Assembly: GCA_026705295.1 (NCBI GenBank)
Contig: JAPPBA010000107.1
Span: forward strand, 1 to 37,811
Direction of reading: 5' to 3'
Source of the DNA: Candidatus Palauibacter australiensis
GTDB taxonomy: Bacteria; Gemmatimonadota; Gemmatimonadetes; Palauibacterales; Palauibacteraceae
Length of the DNA: 37,811 bases
In this document: positions 25,842-32,519 of the stretch, piece after piece
How the letters are laid out: each line of letters begins with the position of its first letter
Position numbering within the stretch: the first letter of the stretch is position 1
Program-made: the position numbers and the translations under genes
Notes under the pieces: generated by a model
What the model saw: only the letters and a program-made list of their open reading frames with translations
What the model was told of the DNA's origin: nothing
The model's database searches: none

Positions 25842-27571
25842 CGCCGCTCCGCCCCCGTCTCGCGGCGCAGGAGGCGACCGGGCTGTGCCTCCGTGAGCGC
25901 GCCGCCGTCGATCACGGGCACGCCGTTCACGAACACGAAGTCCATCCCCTCGGCATAGCGCATCGCGTCGCCGAACCGGGCCAGGTCCCGCACCTCCTCC
26001 GGATCGAAGATGACGAGGTCCGCCGCCATTCCCGGCGCGATCAGGCCCCTGTCGGCCAACCCCAGCCGGCGGGCGGCGAGCGACGTCATGCGGCGCACGG
26101 CGTCCTCCAGACTCAGGATCCCGTCTTCCCTCACGTACTTCGCGATCACGCGCGGGAAGGCTCCGAACGCCCGCGGATGGGAACTCGCCGTGGTCGCCGG
26201 ATTCACCGGGGAGGCGTCGGTGTCGATCATCACGAACTCGGCCCGAAGGGCCTGCCACTTCTGCTCCTCGTTCATGCTCTCCGGGTTCACGCTCACGCCG
26301 CCCGCCTGAACGAGATCGAAGAACGCGTCCCACGGATCGGTCCCGAGGAGGTCCCCCGCCTCGGCGACCGAGAGGTTGATCACTCGCTCGTCCACCTCGT
26401 CGGAGGCGGAGACGATGAGAACCTTGTCCCAGTCCATGCCCACATGGCGGTACCAGTTCTCCCAGTCCGACGTCGTCTCCACCTCTCGGCGGAGCTCGGC
26501 TCGCACCGCGGGGTCGGACAGGGTCTCCAGGAAGGGAGCCCTGCCGCCCGCGTAGTGCCGCGGGTGGAGGAAGGACCCCAGGCCGATCCCGTTCCGGATG
26601 TAGGGATAGATGTCCGCCGTCACGTCGATCCCGGCCACCCTCGCCGAGTCGATGAGGGCGAGGGCCTCGGCCATCAGCGGCCAGTTCTCCTGTCCCGCGG
26701 CTTTGAGGTGGTAGATGTGGACGGGGGTGCCGGCGCGGACGCCGATCTCGATCGCTTCGCGGATCGCCTCCAGGACGGAGTGCGATTCGTTCCGCATATG
26801 CGTGAAGTAGGTGCCGCCGTACTCGCCCGCGACGCGCGTGAGTTCGACGAGTTCCTCCGTCGTCGCGTACACGGCGGGCGGATAGATGAGAGACGTGGAG
26901 GTCCCGACCGCGCCGTCCTCCATCGCCTGCCGCACGAGCGCCTTCATCTCCTCGAGTTGCCCGGGCGTCGGCTGCACGTCCTCCTCGCCCAGGACCACGC
27001 GGCGCACCTGGGTGAGTCCGACGTCGTGCACCACGTTGATCGGGATGCCGATGCGCTCGACGTGCGCGAAGTACTCGGCGTACGTCCGCCAGCGCAGTTC
27101 CTCGCCGTTCACGACCACCCCCCAGGGCTGCGTGGCGTCGCTCTGCGGCGCGGCCGACCCGCCTTCGCCGGAGAGGTAGGTCGTGATCCCCTGCCGGAGC
27201 TTGCTCTCGGCGCTCGGGGGATCCGTGATGAGGACGACGCTCGACTGGCCCATCATGTCGATGAAGCCGGGGCTGACCACGCGGTCCGCCGCGTCGATCG
27301 TGCGCGCGGCCGGGTGGCCCGCGAGGTTCCCGACCGCCGCGATCCGGTCGCCCCGGAGGCCGACGTCGCCCCGCATCCAGGGGTTCCCGGCCCCGTCCAC
27401 GATGCGCGCCCCCGTGATGAGCACGTCGAACGGCTCCGCCGCCGTCGGTGCCTCCCCCATCCCGCAGCCGGGAAGACCGGCTGCGAGGAGACAGACTCCC
27501 AGCACAGCGAGCAGCTTAGCCCTCCTCGGAGCCCCGCACGACCGGTCGTGTCTCGCGTTCGCTGATTTCAT
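25838..27571 (-). CDS. N-acyl-D-amino-acid deacylase-like amidohydrolase lipoprotein, HxH motif replaced
   Basis: This 577-aa protein resembles D-aminoacylases: FDVLITGARIVDGAGNPWMRGDVGLRGDRIAAVG at the start, THMRNES and VHIYHLK with later metal histidines, MIDTDASP with the catalytic-type Asp, and AADLVIFDP at the end. The expected GFIDxHxH metal motif reads GFIDMMGQS, so both first-site histidines are absent, and the bridging Cys position reads SGEGG. This subgroup recurs in related phyla (recalled, not searched), so it is probably a divergent active family rather than a dead copy. The lipobox LPGC is at Cys36. ATG 27571 has a weak ribosome site. It is the first gene of the hydrolase operon. 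Confidence 0.83.
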   Translation of the reverse strand: MKSANARHDRSCGAPRRAKLLAVLGVCLLAAGLPGCGMGEAPTAAEPFDVLITGARIVDGAGNPWMRGDVGLRGDRIAAVGNLAGHPAARTIDAADRVVSPGFIDMMGQSSVVLITDPPSAESKLRQGITTYLSGEGGSAAPQSDATQPWGVVVNGEELRWRTYAEYFAHVERIGIPINVVHDVGLTQVRRVVLGEEDVQPTPGQLEEMKALVRQAMEDGAVGTSTSLIYPPAVYATTEELVELTRVAGEYGGTYFTHMRNESHSVLEAIREAIEIGVRAGTPVHIYHLKAAGQENWPLMAEALALIDSARVAGIDVTADIYPYIRNGIGLGSFLHPRHYAGGRAPFLETLSDPAVRAELRREVETTSDWENWYRHVGMDWDKVLIVSASDEVDERVINLSVAEAGDLLGTDPWDAFFDLVQAGGVSVNPESMNEEQKWQALRAEFVMIDTDASPVNPATTASSHPRAFGAFPRVIAKYVREDGILSLEDAVRRMTSLAARRLGLADRGLIAPGMAADLVIFDPEEVRDLARFGDAMRYAEGMDFVFVNGVPVIDGGALTEAQPGRLLRRETGAERR

Positions 27572-27734
27572 TGGCCAGTCCCGGGAATGGGCGAGTTGGG
27601 TGTCCCATCAAGGATCGACCGGGCGTCGTCTGGCGGCAACCGCACCCGTCGGCCACTGTTTCGAGGACCGGATCCCGGCTCGACCCCTCGGAGGTTCCCA
27701 ATGACGCACACACAGCGGCCCTTGCGACCGAACG

Positions 27735-28379
27735 ATGGGCACTGAGGGCCGCGGGCCAGCCGCGTCGGCGACCCCGCAACTCGAAGTACCCGGCGACTTC
27801 TTCAACGTCGAAATACCGCTCGACGCACTGCCCGGCGCCGAGAACGTCGACTGGACGCCGCTTCACCACCGTTTCGCGAGGCGCCTCCAGGTCGGGGCGA
27901 CCATCCGGGCCGTCGTCTACGTCCTGGGGGCCGGAGGGTTCCAGATGGCGGTATCCCCTCGCAACCGGGCCGCCATCGCGGAGTCCGTGCCGTGGCTGCC
28001 GGCCCTCCTGTGGACGGCCCTGGGGGCCTTCTGCGTGTGCTCCATCGTATGGCCGCTCATCGCCGTCCCGCGTCGGGGGTATGTCGTCCGCGAGAAGGAC
28101 CTCCTGTACAAGTCCGGCGTCCTGTGGCGCTCCGTGAAGGCGTTCCCCTTCAACCGCGTGCAGCACACCAAGCTCCACAGCACGCCGCTGGACCGCCGGT
28201 TCGGGCTGGCCAGCCTGTCGGTCTTTCCGGCGGGGGGCGGCCTCGGCAACCGTGTCCGCGGTTTGGGACGGGAGACCGCCGAGCGGCTGCGCGTCTACAT
28301 CTCGGAACGAATAGAATCCGGGGCGCCCGCCGCGGATTCCGACGAACGCTTCGAAACCGCGGGGGACACCGGCCGGTGA
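27735..28379 (+). CDS. Bacterial PH-domain membrane protein (YdbS-like)
   Basis: This 214-aa protein has two membrane segments at about residues 57-72 and 85-110. A bPH2 (DUF304) domain follows: YVVREKDLLYKSGVLWRSVKAFPFNRVQHTKLHSTPLDRRFGLASLSVFPAGG. ATG 27735 lacks a clear ribosome site. It overlaps the next gene by four bases (GTGA). The pair matches the YdbS/YdbT arrangement, linked in Bacillus to tolerance of a bacteriocin; whether that applies here is unknown. The 163-base gap to the divergent hydrolase operon holds no clear promoter. Confidence 0.85.
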   Translation: MGTEGRGPAASATPQLEVPGDFFNVEIPLDALPGAENVDWTPLHHRFARRLQVGATIRAVVYVLGAGGFQMAVSPRNRAAIAESVPWLPALLWTALGAFCVCSIVWPLIAVPRRGYVVREKDLLYKSGVLWRSVKAFPFNRVQHTKLHSTPLDRRFGLASLSVFPAGGGLGNRVRGLGRETAERLRVYISERIESGAPAADSDERFETAGDTGR

Positions 28380-30004
28380 ATCCGCCGAACCCCGGCGAAT
28401 GGCAGCGCTCCTCCCCCTTCGCCCTTCTCTTCTTCGCCGGAAACGTCTTCAGGATCCTGGCGCGAGCGATGATGGGCGCCCTGATCCCGCTGATCGCGAT
28501 CATACCCCTGGTGCGGGACGATCCCGGCGCTCTCGGGATTCTGCTCCTCGTGCTCGGGGCGGTGCTGCTGCTGCCCTTCGTGGTGGGCGCGGTTCAGTGG
28601 GCGTGCTTCAGGTTCAGGATCGCCGGCGACCGACTCTTCATCCGCAAAGGCGTCCTCAAGAAGACGGCGCTCGACCTCCCCTACGAGCGCGTGCAGGGCA
28701 TCAACGTCAGGCGGTCCCCGGTCGACCGCCTGTTCGGGCTGGTGTCGGTCACCCTGGATACGTCGGGCTCGGTCCAGGCCGAGGGCAAACTGCCGTCGAT
28801 CAGGACGGAAGTCGCCCACCGGCTGCAACGCAGCGTGACGGCTCTTCGACCCGTCCTCGAGGGCCCCGCCGCGGGCGAGGGGGACTCGGCGGCGGCGGCC
28901 GCGAGCGGGTCGGCCGCTCCGGCGGAAGCGCGGTCCGGCGTCGGACCGGGCCCCGTCCTTCTCCGGCTCGGCCCGGCCGACATGGTGCGCATCGGGCTCG
29001 CCAGCCGGAACTTCATCTTCGTGGCGGCGCTGATCGGCATACTGACCGACCTGCTCCAGCCCGGCGATTCCCTCGATCCGATCCTGGAGGCGATCGAAGC
29101 CGGCGTCGACAGTGCGGCGAGCGCGTTCACCGGACTCGGGGCGCTCGCGCAGGTGGGGCTCGCGGCCGCCGTGATCGCCTCCATCGCGGGCGTGGCGCTC
29201 CTCCTCACGGTGACCGCCGCCTTCCTGCGACACCACAACTTCACGCTGCAACACGATGGCGGCAGGTTCCGTTCGCGCGCGGGCCTCCTCACGCAACGCG
29301 AGGTCGTGGTCGAGGCGCCGAAGATCCAGCAACTGACCGTGAGCCAAGGCCTCGTGCTGCGGTGGTTGCGGCGGTACCGGCTCTACGCCCTCCCCGCCGC
29401 GGCGGTCTCCCCGGAGGCGGGCCGGGTCTCCGCCGTCGACGTGCCGGACGTGCTTGAGGTGCCGCTCCTGGGCGACCGGCTCGCCGAGGAACTGCGGGCG
29501 CTGGTGTTCGCGCGGGAAGCGACGGCGGTTCCCGTTCTGCCCCGAAGCCGCGGTTTCAAGCGGGTGTCGCCCCACTACATTCGCGCCCTCACCCTGCGGT
29601 ACGGCCTTGTCCTGGCCACCGTCTTCGGAACCCTCCTGGTGCTGGCGTGGGCCGGAGTGTTCGGCCGCACGTCTACGATCCTCTTCTGGTGGGCCGCATC
29701 CATCCCGGCCGCGGCGCTCGCCGCCTGGCAGCACTGGCGCCGGCAGGGATACGCGTACGACCGCGACGGACTGGCGAGCCGCAGCGGCTTCATCGGAAGC
29801 GACGTGAAGGCGTTCCCCCTGCGGAAAGTTCAGTCCGCGGCCGTGAGACAGTCGCCGCTACAGCGCCGGAAGGGCCTAGCCACGCTGCGTGTCCAACTGG
29901 CGTGCGGGAGGATCACGGTCCCGTATATCGACCGCCGCGTGGCGTGCGCGCTGCGCGACTACATCCTGTACCGGGTGGAGTCCTCGCGCCGACGCTGGCA
30001 CTGA
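28376..30004 (+). CDS. Bacterial PH-domain membrane protein (YdbT-like, three bPH2 domains)
   Basis: This 542-aa protein starts at GTG 28376 within the upstream stop codon. It alternates hydrophobic pairs (about residues 20-75, 215-280, 410-450) with three bPH2 modules. The motifs are LFIRKGVLKKTALDLPYERVQGINVRRSPVDRLFGLVSVTL, FRSRAGLLTQREVVVEAPKIQQLTVSQGLVLRWL, and LASRSGFIGSDVKAFPLRKVQSAAVRQSPLQRRKGLATL. An Ala/Gly/Ser-rich linker (about residues 165-195) joins the first two modules. It works with the upstream YdbS-like protein, probably in membrane organisation or stress defence. The three-module layout is standard for YdbT-type proteins. Confidence 0.86.
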   Translation: MNPPNPGEWQRSSPFALLFFAGNVFRILARAMMGALIPLIAIIPLVRDDPGALGILLLVLGAVLLLPFVVGAVQWACFRFRIAGDRLFIRKGVLKKTALDLPYERVQGINVRRSPVDRLFGLVSVTLDTSGSVQAEGKLPSIRTEVAHRLQRSVTALRPVLEGPAAGEGDSAAAAASGSAAPAEARSGVGPGPVLLRLGPADMVRIGLASRNFIFVAALIGILTDLLQPGDSLDPILEAIEAGVDSAASAFTGLGALAQVGLAAAVIASIAGVALLLTVTAAFLRHHNFTLQHDGGRFRSRAGLLTQREVVVEAPKIQQLTVSQGLVLRWLRRYRLYALPAAAVSPEAGRVSAVDVPDVLEVPLLGDRLAEELRALVFAREATAVPVLPRSRGFKRVSPHYIRALTLRYGLVLATVFGTLLVLAWAGVFGRTSTILFWWAASIPAAALAAWQHWRRQGYAYDRDGLASRSGFIGSDVKAFPLRKVQSAAVRQSPLQRRKGLATLRVQLACGRITVPYIDRRVACALRDYILYRVESSRRRWH

Positions 30005-30049
30005 CCGAGCAGTCCCTGGGAAGCGACGCCCGCCACCCGCCGGGCCCGG

Positions 30050-30835
30050 CTAGCGGCCCTTGAAGTTCGGCTCGCGCTTCTCCGTGAAGGCGCGGGGGCC
30101 TTCCGCGTGGTCTTCCGAGACGAGCATGCGCTCGTAGGCGGGGAACCGGCCCTCCTGTACGGCCTCGAAGGCGTCCCGCACCGACGAACCCTCGATCCCG
30201 CGCACGATCTCCTTGATCGCCCGCATCGAGAGTGGGGCGTTCCGGGCCAGACCCTCGGCAACCTCCCGGGCCTTCGAAAGCACCTGCTCCGAGGGGACGA
30301 CCCAGTTCACGAGGCCCCATTCGTGCGCCTCCGCGGCGCCCATCCGGCGACCGGTGAGCAGCATCTCCAGCGCGACGTTCCGCGGCAGCCGCCTCGGAAG
30401 CCGCTGGACGCCGCCCGCGTCGGGCACGTTCCCCAGCCGGCCTTCGGGGAACCAGAACTCGGCGCCCTCGCTCGCGACGATGAGGTCGGCGGCAAGCATG
30501 ATCTCGCACCCTCCGCCCACCGCCAGGCCGTTTACGGCGGCGATCACGGGCTTCGTCAGGTCCCACAGCTCCGTGATCCCGCCGAAGCCGCCCACCCCGT
30601 AGTCCATCCGCTCGTGCTCGCCCCCGGCCGCGGCCTTCAGGTCCCAGCCGGCCGAGAAGATGCGGTCGCCGGCCGAGGCGAGGATCGCCACGCGGAGATC
30701 ATCGTCGTCGCGAAAGTCGCAGAAGACCTCCCCCATGCGGATGCTCGTCGCCGCATCGATCGCGTTCGCCGGCGGTCGGTCCAGCGTGACTTCGAGGACG
30801 TGCCCGCGGCGTCGGGTTCTCACCGGATCGGACAT
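30050..30835 (-). CDS. caiD: Enoyl-CoA hydratase/isomerase, carnitinyl-CoA dehydratase-like
   Basis: This 261-aa crotonase starts at ATG 30835 with AAGGAGG upstream. The oxyanion-hole segments are FSAGWDLKAAAGGE and AVNGLAVGGGCEIMLAAD. The following motifs, FPEGRLGNVPDAGGVQRLPRRLP, LLTGRRMGAAEAHEWGLVN and the C-terminal EGPRAFTEKREPNFKGR, are much closer to CaiD (crotonobetainyl-CoA hydratase) than to general FadB-type hydratases. The catalytic Glu pair (GGGCE and PEGRLG) is present. No caiA, caiB, caiC or caiT is nearby, so participation in carnitine turnover is plausible but unproven. It lies two bases after the endonuclease IV gene. Confidence 0.85.
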   Translation of the reverse strand: MSDPVRTRRRGHVLEVTLDRPPANAIDAATSIRMGEVFCDFRDDDDLRVAILASAGDRIFSAGWDLKAAAGGEHERMDYGVGGFGGITELWDLTKPVIAAVNGLAVGGGCEIMLAADLIVASEGAEFWFPEGRLGNVPDAGGVQRLPRRLPRNVALEMLLTGRRMGAAEAHEWGLVNWVVPSEQVLSKAREVAEGLARNAPLSMRAIKEIVRGIEGSSVRDAFEAVQEGRFPAYERMLVSEDHAEGPRAFTEKREPNFKGR

Positions 30836-30837
30836 GT

Positions 30838-31749
30838 TCAGCGCCTCCTTTGTCGGTAGCTCCGCAGGCGCGCGAGGTTCCGGATGTCGGCGTCCGCGCC
30901 GTCCTCCCCCTTCGGGGTCTCCAGGATCTTGGGGACGTGGCGCAGGCGGGCGTCCCCCATCAAGCGCCGGAACGGACCCTCGCCGAGGCTGCCCTCGCCG
31001 ATCTCTTCGTGGCGGTCCTTTCGCGAGTCGAAGGGGTGCTGCGAGTCGTTCACGTGGATGAGACCCAGGCGTTCGATTCCCAGAACGCGGTCGAACGCCT
31101 CCCAGACGCCATCGTAGTCGCCGACCAGGTCGTAGCCCGCCGAGTAGGCGTGGCACGTGTCGAAACAGATGCCCACGCGTCCCCGCCGGGATTCCGGGAT
31201 CCGGTCGAGGATGGCGCGCAGGTTCTCGAAGCTCGCGCCGACGGTCGTGCCGGCGCCGGCGGTGAGTTCGAGGAGGACGCGGGTCGGGCCTTTCACGGCC
31301 TCCAGCGATTCGGTCACGCCCCGCGCGTTGCGCGCGAGGCCCTCCTCGATGTCCCCGTCCGTCGCGTTCCCGGGATGGGTCACGAGGAAATCGAGGCCGA
31401 GCCGCACGCAGCGCCGAAGTTCGCTCTCGAAGGAGCGTTGCGACATCCGCCACAGCCGCCGGTCGGGGGATGAGAGGTTGATGAGATAGGAGTCGTGGGC
31501 CCCCGCGACCGCGATCTCGTGCTCGGCGCGCACCGCCTTGAACGCCGCGGCCGTCTCGTCGTCGATTCGCGGCTCGGCCCACCGGTTGGGCTGCTTGGTG
31601 AAGAGCTGGAGGTTGGTCGCTCCGATCTCCGCCGCCCGCCGCGGCGCGGTCTGCACGCCCCCCGCCACCGAGACGTGGGCGCCGAGTTCGTCGTGGGCGC
31701 CGAGTTCGTCGTGGGCGCCTGCTCCCGCACTCTCCGTCGGCGTGGTCAC
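30838..31749 (-). CDS. nfo: Deoxyribonuclease IV (AP endonuclease) with duplicated N-terminus
   Basis: This 303-aa enzyme cleaves DNA 5' to abasic sites in base-excision repair. The zinc ligands of the TIM barrel are all visible: His in AGAHDSYLINL, His in VTHPGN, Glu in LLELTAG, Asp and His in CFDTCHAYSAGYD, His-Asp-Ser-x-His in IHVNDSQHPF and Glu in ILETPKG. The normal start would read (L)GAHVSVAGG, as in E. coli Nfo. Here it is preceded by two copies of GAHDEL from an 18-bp tandem duplication and a short tail. GTG 31749 overlaps the SDR stop (GTGA). The enzyme core appears intact. Confidence 0.9.
   Translation of the reverse strand: MTTPTESAGAGAHDELGAHDELGAHVSVAGGVQTAPRRAAEIGATNLQLFTKQPNRWAEPRIDDETAAAFKAVRAEHEIAVAGAHDSYLINLSSPDRRLWRMSQRSFESELRRCVRLGLDFLVTHPGNATDGDIEEGLARNARGVTESLEAVKGPTRVLLELTAGAGTTVGASFENLRAILDRIPESRRGRVGICFDTCHAYSAGYDLVGDYDGVWEAFDRVLGIERLGLIHVNDSQHPFDSRKDRHEEIGEGSLGEGPFRRLMGDARLRHVPKILETPKGEDGADADIRNLARLRSYRQRRR
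31675..31719. repeat. 18-bp tandem direct repeat inside the nfo start
   Basis: GTGGGCGCCGAGTTCGTC occurs at 31675-31692 and 31693-31710, followed by a partial third copy (31711-31719). The copies are identical, so the duplication is recent or conversion-maintained. It adds the hexapeptide GAHDEL in frame near the start of endonuclease IV. Confidence 0.85.
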
Positions 31750-32465
31750 GCCTTCCGCGGTGGCTGCGAGGGGCGCAGTTCGACCCGGCTCACGTGTGCC
31801 TCCTTCGGATAGGAGAGCAGTTGCATGACCGCCGACGCGCAGTCGTCCACGTGCAGGCGCCAGGTCCGTTCCGGCACCTGCTCCCGGCCGTTGAAGTACG
31901 TGTCCACGCTCCCGGGCATCACGATGCTCACCCGCACGTCGTCGTAGCGCACGTCGAGCAGCATCGCCTCGGTGAGTCCGAGCAGGCCGTACTTGCTCGC
32001 GTTGTACCCGGTGCCGCCGTGGAAGGGATGGCGGCTGGCGAGCGACGCGATGTTCACGATGAAGCCGTCGCCGCTCGCACTCAGGTGGGGGAGCGCGGCC
32101 CGCGAGCAGTAGAACACGCCGCCGAGGTTCACGTCGATCTGGAGCTGCCACTCCTCGACGCTCATCTCCCGCAGCGGTTTGAAGATCCCGAGTCCGGCGT
32201 TGTTCACAAGGATGTCGAGCCGGCCGAAGCGGGCCACGGTCTCCTCCACCATGCCCTCGCAGGCCGCCGCGTCCGCCACGTCGCACACGATGCCCAGCGC
32301 CCGGTCGCCGAGTGCCGCCTCGGCCGCGCGCACCGCCGCCCCGGTCCTCGCGCAGACCGCCACGGACGCCCCCGCCGCGAGCAGGTGCTCCGCGATCGCG
32401 CGCCCGATCCCCTTCGTCCCGCCCGTCACGAGCGCGACCTTCCCCGTCATATCCGTCGTTCCCAT
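31746..32465 (-). CDS. Short-chain dehydrogenase/reductase
   Basis: This 239-aa classical SDR has the cofactor motif TGGTKGIG near residue 15, NNAG in ILVNNAGLG, the catalytic Ser in NIASLASR and YNASK as the Tyr/Lys pair. Residues after the nucleotide-binding motif (CARTG) suggest NADP use, which is uncertain. The ATG at 32465 follows GAGGGGGT; an internal ATG at 32450 is an alternative. The substrate is unknown. The stop overlaps the nfo start, giving a three-gene minus-strand unit SDR-nfo-caiD-like. Confidence 0.88.
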   Translation of the reverse strand: MGTTDMTGKVALVTGGTKGIGRAIAEHLLAAGASVAVCARTGAAVRAAEAALGDRALGIVCDVADAAACEGMVEETVARFGRLDILVNNAGLGIFKPLREMSVEEWQLQIDVNLGGVFYCSRAALPHLSASGDGFIVNIASLASRHPFHGGTGYNASKYGLLGLTEAMLLDVRYDDVRVSIVMPGSVDTYFNGREQVPERTWRLHVDDCASAVMQLLSYPKEAHVSRVELRPSQPPRKA

Positions 32466-32519
32466 TCCACCCCCTCGTTGCCCCTCTCACTTTTCGATTC
32501 GAGACGCTCTCCCGGATCC

